Of a DNA stretch of 6,134 bases, positions 1 through 4,901 are shown in pieces (the stretch's first letter is position 1; each line of letters begins with the position of its first letter). The stretch is from Pseudomonadota bacterium (lineage in GTDB: Bacteria; Pseudomonadota; Alphaproteobacteria; Rhizobiales; Xanthobacteraceae). The translations under genes were made by a program, and so were the position numbers. The notes beneath the pieces are model-generated. The model did not search any database. It was not told the origin of the DNA and saw nothing but the letters and a program-made list of their open reading frames with translations. The stretch spans positions 1-6,134 of the forward strand of contig JAEWCJ010000090.1 in the NCBI GenBank assembly GCA_023390695.1, read 5' to 3'.

Positions 1-854
1 TCGTAGCGCTTCCTGCCGAGATCGCCGCCCTCGAAAATATCGTGCTCGCCGATCCATTCGCGCGAGGTGTTGAAAGTCTCTTCCGTATAGGGCTCGAACA
101 CGATGCGCTCGCCCGGGCCCCAGCGGCGCGTGTCCATCCGATCATGATAGCGCACCGGAAATTCCTTCTTGTAGTAATGCGTGTAAAGCTCCGGCCGCAG
201 GTCGAGATCGCGCTGCGCGCGCTTCAATGCACGGAAGAATTTGCGCAGATCGTCCATGTCCGGATCGCCGTGGATCATGTTGGCGATCATAAAGGTGTTG
301 TCCATGATCTTGCGGAAGCCGAGCTGCTCGGCGAAGTAATACGGCCCGCTGAACAGGGCCGCTGCCGGGATCGCGCCGTCGAGCAGCAATTCCATCCGCT
401 TGAACAGCATGCCGTCGTTGAAGGAGAGATTGATTTTCTCCTTCGGCATGTATTGCTCCAGCGCCTGGATGGTCGCGTAATGGCTGCCGGACTGGAAGCC
501 AACCGAGATCGGCACGCCGGCAAGATCGGCCGGCGTCTTGATCGGCGAATCCGGCGCGACGAAAATCCCCGACGGCGCCACCGAATACACGTCGCGATTG
601 AGGCGGCCATGACCCTTGGCGGCGGCGACGTTGACCGTCCAGTGGCAGGCGCAGCTCACATCCGCCTTGCGTCCCTCCTCGAAGGACTGGAAGGCACCGA
701 CCTTGTTGCCCTTGTCGTGGATCTTGGCGTCGGTGGATTGCACCAGCTCGCGGAATTCGTAATCGAGCCCTTCCTGCGCGTAATAGCCCTTCTCTTCCGC
801 GATCCATTCCTGCAGGCGGAAATGCGGTTCGATGATGAATTTGTGTTTGCCCAT
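1..854 (-). CDS. NMT1/SsuA-like substrate-binding-fold protein, partial (C-terminus off the left edge)
   Basis: The ATG at 854 opens a frame of 284 full codons that runs off the left edge without a stop. A ribosome binding site GGGAG (862-866) sits 7 bases upstream. The protein resembles ABC transporter substrate-binding proteins of the NMT1/SsuA/THI5-like class. The first strand and helix, around FIIEPHFRLQEW (6-17), run into an EKGYYAQEGLDYEF segment (21-34). A domain-joining region around SVAPSGIFVAPDSPIKTPADLAGVPISVG (91-119) is typical of these two-lobed proteins. Residues 120-135 (QSGSHYATIQALEQYM) would line the cleft. The chain starts directly in the fold: there is no hydrophobic N-terminal signal or lipobox, which is unusual for a transport binding protein. 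A CACHW motif (68-72) adds possible metal- or thiol-reactive residues. The ligand is unknown. It could be an exported binding protein with a misjudged start, or a cytoplasmic sensor or enzyme using the same fold. Confidence is high for the gene and moderate for the family. Confidence 0.85.
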   Translation of the reverse strand, partial: MGKHKFIIEPHFRLQEWIAEEKGYYAQEGLDYEFRELVQSTDAKIHDKGNKVGAFQSFEEGRKADVSCACHWTVNVAAAKGHGRLNRDVYSVAPSGIFVAPDSPIKTPADLAGVPISVGFQSGSHYATIQALEQYMPKEKINLSFNDGMLFKRMELLLDGAIPAAALFSGPYYFAEQLGFRKIMDNTFMIANMIHGDPDMDDLRKFFRALKRAQRDLDLRPELYTHYYKKEFPVRYHDRMDTRRWGPGERIVFEPYTEETFNTSREWIGEHDIFEGGDLGRKRY

Positions 855-912
855 CGTTTCTCTCCCTTGTTGTTTCCGTACTCTCATTTCAGCAGCGGCT
901 GGAAACTCGGTT

Positions 913-970
913 CATTCCCGCGCAAACGGAAATCCAGAAAGAACTGGGTCCCCGCTTGCGCTGGGACGAC
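913..970. repeat. Dispersed double-hairpin intergenic repeat, degenerate copy
   Basis: Two imperfect palindromes lie side by side between the regulator gene and the binding-protein-like gene. The first has arms ATTCCCGC (914-921) and ACGGAAAT (926-933), separated by GCAA, with two arm mismatches. The second has arms GTCCCCGC (948-955) and GCTGGGAC (960-967), separated by TTGC, with one mismatch that still allows a G-U pair. This arrangement, with 'attcccgc...gcgggaat' followed by 'gtccccgc...gcggggac', is a familiar dispersed element in Bradyrhizobium-like and other proteobacterial genomes. When translated, it gives the recurrent spurious peptides FPRKRxS and WVPACAGTT. It begins about 30 bases after the gntR stop codon and could serve as a weak transcription or mRNA-stability barrier. 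No long T-run follows it on the minus strand, so I do not call it a terminator. The 146-base gap 855-1000 otherwise holds only the 5' leader of the gene at 1-854. Confidence 0.7.
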
Positions 971-1000
971 CGGAAAAATATCTAGGTTTCTCTTTCATGC

Positions 1001-1759
1001 TCAGCAGCAGCCATCTTCGCGATGTCCGTCGCGTTCGGCGACGCGCCGCGCGCGGATCATCTTTACGTGGTCGTCCATCAGCTTGCGCGCGCCCGCGGCA
1101 TCGCGCATCTCGATCAGCGACGCGAGCTCCCTGTGCACGGCGAGCACGCGCCGCGCGACCTCCGGCGTCAGCGTGCGGTTATGCGCCGGCCACGACACGT
1201 GATTGAGCGAGATGAACTGCACCACCAGCACGCGGTTATGCGAGGCCTCGGCGATGGCGAGATGGAATTCGCGGCAGCAGCGCGTATAGGCGTCGCCATC
1301 GTCGATGAGACTTTCCGCTTCCGCCAGCAACCGCTTCAGCCGCGCATGATCGGCGGGCGTCGCATGTTCGGCGGCGAGTTCGGCGGCGAGCGTCTCGATC
1401 GCGCGCTGCGCGTCCATCACCTCGGCGGCGGTCACGCCGGTGAGATCGAGCTGCACGGCGAGCGCTTCCGCGAACAGCCGCGGATTGCCGCGCGCGACTC
1501 GCGCGCCGCCGCCCTTGCCCATGCGGATTTCGGCGATGCCGAGCGCCTCCAGCGTCCGCAAGGCATCGCGTGCCACGATGCGGCTCACGCCATATTGCGC
1601 GGCCAGATCCTTCTCGGTGCCGATGACATCGCCGGGCTTCAGGCGCTTTTCAAACAGGGCGTCACGTACATCGGCGACGATCTGCGCCGACAGCGAACCG
1701 GAACGGCCAGCCAGGAACGGCTGCCCCGTGCGGGTGATGAGCGGCGTCTCGGTCTTCAT
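1001..1759 (-). CDS. GntR-family transcriptional regulator, FadR subfamily (FCD domain)
   Basis: This 252-residue protein is a DNA-binding regulator. A winged helix-turn-helix spans about 22-89, with the HTH core DLAAQYGVSRIVARDALRTL near 51-70 and a glycine-rich wing (KGGGARVA). An all-helical FCD ligand-binding domain spans about 111-236. In FCD domains the effector pocket often holds a metal bound by one Asp and three His. Here the histidines are visible as H166 (CREFH), H209 (AVHRE) and H231 (DDHVK), but the position four residues before H166, usually Asp, is Cys162. The chain ends in Cys-Cys. I chose the ATG at 1759 because GAGGG (1765-1769) lies 5 bases upstream. A TTG at 1771 would add four residues but has no ribosome binding site. 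A palindrome 48 bases upstream is a candidate autoregulatory operator. Many FCD regulators answer to organic acids and control adjacent transport or catabolic genes. The likely targets here are the gene at 1-854 and itself; control of the acyl-CoA genes to the right is possible but unproven. Confidence 0.93.
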   Translation of the reverse strand: MKTETPLITRTGQPFLAGRSGSLSAQIVADVRDALFEKRLKPGDVIGTEKDLAAQYGVSRIVARDALRTLEALGIAEIRMGKGGGARVARGNPRLFAEALAVQLDLTGVTAAEVMDAQRAIETLAAELAAEHATPADHARLKRLLAEAESLIDDGDAYTRCCREFHLAIAEASHNRVLVVQFISLNHVSWPAHNRTLTPEVARRVLAVHRELASLIEMRDAAGARKLMDDHVKMIRARRVAERDGHREDGCC

Positions 1760-1764
1760 CGCGG

Positions 1765-1769
1765 CCCTC
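1765..1769 (-). promoter_or_regulatory. Ribosome binding site that sets the gntR start
   Basis: GAGGG on the minus strand ends 5 bases before the ATG at 1759. The competing TTG at 1771-1769 overlaps this site and has only pyrimidine-rich sequence (CCTCCCG) upstream. Translation from the ATG is therefore preferred. Confidence 0.6.
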
Positions 1770-1796
1770 AATTCGGGAGGATGCTAGGCCGGATTC

Positions 1797-1822
1797 AAAA
1801 GATCGTAAAGATAATATCTTTT
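1797..1822. promoter_or_regulatory. Palindromic candidate operator over the gntR promoter region
   Basis: AAAGATA (1807-1813), a central A (1814) and TATCTTT (1815-1821) form a perfect 7-1-7 inverted repeat. A further AAAAGAT at 1797-1803 also pairs with ATCTTTT at 1816-1822 across a 12-base spacer, so three related half-sites are present. The AT-rich block stands out in GC-rich surroundings. It contains TATTAT on the minus strand (1811-1816), a plausible -10 hexamer for gntR; I see no good -35. A GntR-family dimer bound here would block that promoter, consistent with autoregulation. Assignment of the palindrome to this regulator is inference from its position. Confidence 0.45.
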
Positions 1823-1851
1823 GGTTGCGAGCGAAACTTTCGGCGGGCCGG

Positions 1852-1959
1852 CTAACCGATCATGCCGGTCGCTTTCAGCCAGGAGGCCGACCGCGCCGGT
1901 CCGTTTTCTCTCACGTACACAAGGACATCGATAACCGCGGCAAGCACGCGGCGCCGCAT
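1852..1959 (-). CDS. Possible small ORF (35 aa) coupled to the TolA-like gene
   Basis: The ATG at 1959 shares its A with the TGA stop of the upstream TonB/TolA-like gene (TGATG), an arrangement often seen in translationally coupled pairs. AAAGG lies just upstream as a weak ribosome binding site. The frame gives 35 residues ending in TAG at 1852-1854, with mostly G or C in third positions. After an Arg-rich start, the stretch AAVIDVLVYVRENGPARS (7-24) and the following SWLKATGMIG look like natural protein. They vaguely recall the first helices of an IclR-type winged helix, which would make this a remnant. It could equally be chance, since high-GC DNA keeps frames open. I see nothing else in the rest of the gap down to 1823. 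Confidence 0.2.
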   Translation of the reverse strand: MRRRVLAAVIDVLVYVRENGPARSASWLKATGMIG

Positions 1960-2708
1960 CAGCCTTTCGGCGGCCGCGCCGATCCGAGCCCGGCCAGACC
2001 GGTGGCGAGGAAGCGCAGATCCAGCGTTCGCCACTCGGCGTATTTCGCCGCCGGCAGACGATACGGCGCGCAGTCGCGCAACGCCTTCATCGCAATGCCG
2101 ACCAGCACCGGTCCGCCCGCCGAGGCATTCGCCTTCATCAATTCCGGCCCCGCGGTGATCGCTCCGTTGCGCGCCAGCGAGACGCGCAGCACCGCCTCCA
2201 GCTTCATCGCGTTCGGCAGCCCGACCGGCAGCGTCCAGCATTTCTGCACTTGCGCACGCAACGCCGCGATCTCCTCCGGCGTCAGTTTGGTTTTGCCTTC
2301 GCCCGCAAATCCGCCGGGGGCGGCCTCCGGTTTGTCCGGCTTTGGTTCGGGCAGCTGTGGCTGATCCTGCGGCGCAGGCGCAGCTGTTTCGGCGGGCGGC
2401 TCAGGCGGCTGGGTCTCCTGCGGCGAAGCTTGTGCCGGCGGCTCCGGTTGCGCGAGAGGCGTTGCCGGCTCGGACTTCTGCGCTTCAGGCTTGGGAGGTT
2501 CCGGCTTCGGAGGTTCCGGCTGCGGCGGCTCTTCTTTAGGCAATTCCGGCGGCGGCGCGACCAGTTCGACCTCGATCGCCTCATTCGCCCGCGTCGTCGG
2601 CACCCGCCGGTCGGCGAGCACGATCAGGCCGAGCAGGCCGAGATGCAGCAGCATCGAGGCCAGCAGGATGGCGGCAGTGAGCGTGACGCGCGGGACGGGC
2701 AGGGACAA
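1959..2708 (-). CDS. TonB/TolA-like envelope protein with proline-rich linker
   Basis: This 249-residue protein has the three-part layout of TonB/TolA energy-transducing or envelope-spanning proteins. A single N-terminal membrane helix (about 10-32) is followed by IEVELV (45-50). A long Pro/Glu/Lys-rich periplasmic linker with PEPPKPE repeats spans about 51-127. A C-terminal globular domain (about 141-235) opens with LTPEEIAALRAQVQKCW. Its strand pattern, LEAVLRVSLARNGAITAGPEL and then a helix ending ALRDCAPY, matches TolA/TonB C-terminal domains of Rhizobiales. Cys157 and Cys212 could form a disulfide in the periplasm, as in E. coli TolA. The start is TTG at 2708, supported by GGAG (2716-2719) 7 bases upstream; the next ATG (codon 19) would cut the membrane helix. 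No exbB, exbD, tolQ, tolR or pal gene is visible, so its partner is unknown. It lies 69 bases after ridA on the same strand and may be co-transcribed. It is not obviously linked to aromatic catabolism. Confidence 0.85.
   Translation of the reverse strand: MSLPVPRVTLTAAILLASMLLHLGLLGLIVLADRRVPTTRANEAIEVELVAPPPELPKEEPPQPEPPKPEPPKPEAQKSEPATPLAQPEPPAQASPQETQPPEPPAETAAPAPQDQPQLPEPKPDKPEAAPGGFAGEGKTKLTPEEIAALRAQVQKCWTLPVGLPNAMKLEAVLRVSLARNGAITAGPELMKANASAGGPVLVGIAMKALRDCAPYRLPAAKYAEWRTLDLRFLATGLAGLGSARPPKG
2494..2523 (-). repeat. 15-bp tandem repeat in the proline-rich linker
   Basis: Two adjacent 15-base units (2494-2508 and 2509-2523) share their first 13 bases and encode consecutive P-E-P-P-K/Q-type pentapeptides. 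They are the best-preserved units of a wider degenerate Pro-rich coding repeat (about 2328-2558). Such units change number easily by slippage without breaking the frame. Confidence 0.7.
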
Positions 2709-2729
2709 ACGGCGGCTCCGGTTGCCGCC
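2709..2729 (-). promoter_or_regulatory. Hairpin holding the ribosome binding site of the TolA-like gene
   Basis: Immediately before the TTG start, the minus strand reads GGCGGC, then a 7-base loop AACCGGA, then GCCGCC (2711-2729). This is a perfect 6-bp GC stem. The GGAG ribosome binding site (2716-2719) lies with GGA in the loop and its last G in the stem. If it folds, translation initiation would be dampened or dependent on ribosomes arriving from upstream. The structure is seen in the sequence; a regulatory effect is only inferred. Confidence 0.35.
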
Positions 2730-2766
2730 GTGGCTAGCGCATCTGCCCGCAACAGGCGAGTCCGCA

Positions 2767-2779
2767 GAGGCGGTGCCTC
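2767..2779 (-). other. Short hairpin over the ridA stop codon
   Basis: GAGGC (2775-2779 read on the minus strand), a 3-base loop ACC and GCCTC form a perfect 5-bp stem that starts inside the TGA stop. No T-run follows, so it is not a convincing intrinsic terminator. It may protect the 3' end or cause partial transcription loss before the TolA-like gene. The 69-base gap holds no other clear signal. Confidence 0.25.
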
Positions 2780-3212
2780 AGTCCGGCAGCACCGCCGTGG
2801 TCTCGATCTCCAGCAGCGCCTCGCGCTCGACCAGGCTGATCACCTGCACCAGCGCCATCGCCGGGAAATTGCGGCCCATCACCGCGCGATAGACCTTGCC
2901 GAGCTCGGGCAGGCTGGCGCGATAGGCCTCCATGTCGGTGACATACCAGGTCATGCGCACCACATGCTCCGGCCCGGCGCCGCCCGCCTGCAACACCGCG
3001 ACGATGTTTTTCAGCAGTTGCTCGGTCTGCGCCACGAAGCCTTGCGGGAATTTCTGCTGCTCGTCCCAGCCGACCATGCCGCCGACGAACACCATCTCGC
3101 CGCGCGCCTTGATGCCGTTGGAATAGCCGCGCGGCTGCGGCCAGCCCTCCGGATTGAGGAAGGTGAGACCGCCGCCGGCGGCGGTCATTTTGCGAACGGA
3201 ACTTTCCGACAC
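2778..3212 (-). CDS. RidA/YjgF/TdcF-family protein lacking the catalytic arginine
   Basis: At 144 residues, this protein has the length and chorismate-mutase-like pattern of Rid proteins, which form trimers with active sites between subunits. Visible family features are the PEGWPQPRGYSNGI segment (21-34), VFVGGMVGWD (41-50), the central helix TEQLLKNIVAVLQAGGAGPEHVVRMTWYVTD (63-93) and the final strand LLEIETTAVLP (133-143). In classical RidA, an Arg after the FPA/YPAR motif (Arg105 in E. coli) binds the 2-imino acid and is required for deamination. Here the motif reads NFPAMALVQV (115-124), placing Met119 at that position. The protein therefore belongs with the Rid subgroups that lack this Arg and whose reaction is unknown. 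The GTG start at 3212 is fixed by AGGAG 6 bases upstream; an ATG two bases earlier is in another frame and closes at once. It lies 9 bases after the CoA ligase, surely in the same transcript, which suggests a role in handling an amino, enamine or imine CoA intermediate. Confidence 0.92.
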   Translation of the reverse strand: MSESSVRKMTAAGGGLTFLNPEGWPQPRGYSNGIKARGEMVFVGGMVGWDEQQKFPQGFVAQTEQLLKNIVAVLQAGGAGPEHVVRMTWYVTDMEAYRASLPELGKVYRAVMGRNFPAMALVQVISLVEREALLEIETTAVLPD

Positions 3213-3218
3213 ATCGAA

Positions 3219-3223
3219 CTCCT
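3219..3223 (-). promoter_or_regulatory. ridA ribosome binding site overlapping the ligase stop codon
   Basis: AGGAG (3219-3223) shares two bases with the TAG stop (3222-3224) of the ligase and sits 6 bases before the GTG at 3212. This choice of start excludes the out-of-frame ATG at 3214. The overlap implies translational coupling of the two proteins. Confidence 0.65.
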
Positions 3224-4865
3224 ATGAAGCGAGCTTCTGCGCGCTTTCGACAGCGATCTTGCGCAACTCGAAACGCTGCAGCTTGCCGGTCTGCGTGCGC
3301 GGCAGGCTGGTCACGTATTCGATCGCGCGCGGATATTTGTAAGGCGCGACCGTCGCCTTCACATAATCCTGCAGCGTCCTGGTGAGCGCCGCATCGCCGG
3401 AAAATCCGGCGCGCAGCACGATATAGGCCTTGACGATCTGGCCGCGCTCCTCGTCCGGGCATCCGACTACGCCGCATTCGGCGACGGCCTCATGCGCGAG
3501 CAGCACTTCCTCCACCTCCGGCCCGGCGATGTTGTAGCCCGAGGAAATGATCATGTCGTCCGAGCGCGCCTGATAATGGAAATAGCCGTCCTCGTCCTGC
3601 AGGTAGGTGTCGCCCGGGAAATTCCAGCCGTCCTGCACATACCTGGTCTGCCGCGCATCGGCGAGATAGCGGCAGCCGGTCGGACCGCGCACGGCGAGGC
3701 GGCCGATGGTGCCGCGCGGCACTTCGTTGCCGGCGTCGTCGACAATCTTCGCGACATAGCCCGGCACCGGCTTGCCGGTCGTGCCGCCGCGCACGTCGGC
3801 CTCCGGCGAGCCGATAAAGATATGCATCATCTCGGTGCCGCCGATGCCGTCGAGGATCTTCAGGCCGGTGGCCGTCTGCCAGGCATCGAAGGTCGCCTTC
3901 GGCAAGGTCTCGCCGGCGGACACGCATTTGCGCAGTGAGGAAATATCGTGCTTTGCAAGATTGGCCATCATGGCGCGATAGGCTGTCGGCGCGGTGAAGC
4001 AGACCGTCGCCTTATATTTGCCGATGGCGGGCAGCAATTCCTCCGGCGGCGCTTTCTCGAGCTGGATCGACGTGGCCCCAATGCGGAACGGGAACAGCAC
4101 GTGGCCGCCGAGACCGAAGGTGAAAGCGAGCGGCGCCGAGCCGATGAAGCGGTCGTCGGGCTTCGCCTGCAGCACGTATTTTCCATAACTGTCGCACGGC
4201 GCCAGCATGTCGCGATGGAAATGCATGGTGCCTTTCGGCTCGCCGGTGGTGCCGGAGGTGAAGGCGATCAGGCACACATCGTCGATGGCGGTGTCGCAGG
4301 CGGTGAAATGCTCGTAGCCCGGCTTGTTCATCAGGGCTTCCAGCGAGTCCGCGCTTTCGCGTCCCCAATAGACGATGCGCTCGAGTTCGGGCGCAAGAGC
4401 CCTGGTCTTGTCCATCTCCTCGCCGAGCCGGCCGTCGCACAGCGCGACTTTGATCTTCGCCTTCTTCACCGTGTAGGACAGTTCCTTGGCGCGCAGCAGC
4501 GGCATGGTGGCGACGGTCACGCCGCCCGCCTTCATCACCGCGAGATAGGCCGCGATCATCGTCGGATTGTTGGGCGCGCGCAGCAGCACGCGGTTGCCCG
4601 GCACCAGCCCGAGATCCTTCGTCAGCACATTGGCGATGCGGTTGATGCGCTCGGCGAGCTGCGCATAGGTCAGCGTCTCCGCTGGAGCAACGATGGCGGT
4701 GCGGCCGCCCTGCCCGTCCGTCACCCACTTGTCGACGAATTCGGTGACGCAATTCAGACGATCCGGATATTGCAGCTCCGGCAGCGTGAACAGAAATTCC
4801 GGCCACTGGTCCTGCGGCGGCAGGTTATCGCGGGCAAAGGTGTCTTTGTGTCCTGAAGGAATCAT
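3222..4865 (-). CDS. AMP-forming aryl-CoA ligase, benzoate/2-aminobenzoate-CoA ligase type
   Basis: This 547-residue enzyme of the ANL superfamily should activate an aromatic carboxylic acid with ATP and coenzyme A, via an acyl-adenylate, in the cytoplasm. All core motifs are present: the phosphate loop TSGTTGEPKG (203-212), GGTEM (342-346), the ribose-binding Asp in GDTY (D419), the hinge region around R434 with SSGYNIAG (441-448), and the C-terminal catalytic Lys in RTQTGKLQR (K528). Overall length and the N-terminal 'ARDNLPPQDQWPEF' opening recall 2-aminobenzoate-CoA ligases and the related benzoate-CoA ligases. The exact acid cannot be read from the sequence. The ATG at 4865 has AGGAG (4874-4878) 8 bases upstream. 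The gene lies 36 bases after the acyl-CoA dehydrogenase and 9 before ridA, so the three are very likely one operon. Known aerobic 2-aminobenzoate pathways combine such a ligase with a flavin monooxygenase/reductase and beta-oxidation enzymes; the oxygenase is not in this window. Confidence is high for the enzyme class and moderate for the substrate. Confidence 0.92.
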   Translation of the reverse strand: MIPSGHKDTFARDNLPPQDQWPEFLFTLPELQYPDRLNCVTEFVDKWVTDGQGGRTAIVAPAETLTYAQLAERINRIANVLTKDLGLVPGNRVLLRAPNNPTMIAAYLAVMKAGGVTVATMPLLRAKELSYTVKKAKIKVALCDGRLGEEMDKTRALAPELERIVYWGRESADSLEALMNKPGYEHFTACDTAIDDVCLIAFTSGTTGEPKGTMHFHRDMLAPCDSYGKYVLQAKPDDRFIGSAPLAFTFGLGGHVLFPFRIGATSIQLEKAPPEELLPAIGKYKATVCFTAPTAYRAMMANLAKHDISSLRKCVSAGETLPKATFDAWQTATGLKILDGIGGTEMMHIFIGSPEADVRGGTTGKPVPGYVAKIVDDAGNEVPRGTIGRLAVRGPTGCRYLADARQTRYVQDGWNFPGDTYLQDEDGYFHYQARSDDMIISSGYNIAGPEVEEVLLAHEAVAECGVVGCPDEERGQIVKAYIVLRAGFSGDAALTRTLQDYVKATVAPYKYPRAIEYVTSLPRTQTGKLQRFELRKIAVESAQKLAS

Positions 4866-4901
4866 AACAATGGCTCCTGATTTTTTTCTTGCTTCCTGCC
4901 C

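Noticed and set aside
42..1202. Long plus-strand frame of 386 codons
   Set aside because: It is antisense to the binding-protein-like gene and the end of gntR and runs through the palindromic repeat. The FPRKRKSRKNWVPACAGTT-type peptide comes from translating that repeat, a known annotation artefact. No protein family is recognisable.
1757..1771. TTG at 1771 as the gntR start
   Set aside because: There is no ribosome binding site upstream, whereas GAGGG stands 5 bases before the ATG at 1759.
1889..1909. GACCG-CGC-CGGTC hairpin followed by CCGTTTTCTC on the plus strand, terminator-like
   Set aside because: The stem is only 5 bp, the T-run is short, and no plus-strand gene precedes it. On the minus strand, where the genes lie, no T-run follows.
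2328..2558. Repetitive stretch considered as a possible CRISPR or intergenic satellite
   Set aside because: The repeats are short, codon-phased and encode a Pro/Glu/Lys linker in a continuous reading frame; there are no spacers.
2250..3227. Plus-strand frame of 325 codons with dense Arg/Leu repeats
   Set aside because: The Arg/Leu-rich repeats are the reverse complement of the proline-rich linker codons; it also crosses two real genes.
2734..3477. Second minus-strand frame over ridA and the ligase 3' end
   Set aside because: It is out of frame with both recognised proteins and has low-complexity Arg/Gly/Ala composition.
3948..4856. Plus-strand frame of 302 codons opposite the CoA ligase
   Set aside because: The composition is Arg/His/Gly/Ala-rich with no domain pattern, typical of the antisense frame of a high-GC gene. 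The minus frame has every ligase motif intact.
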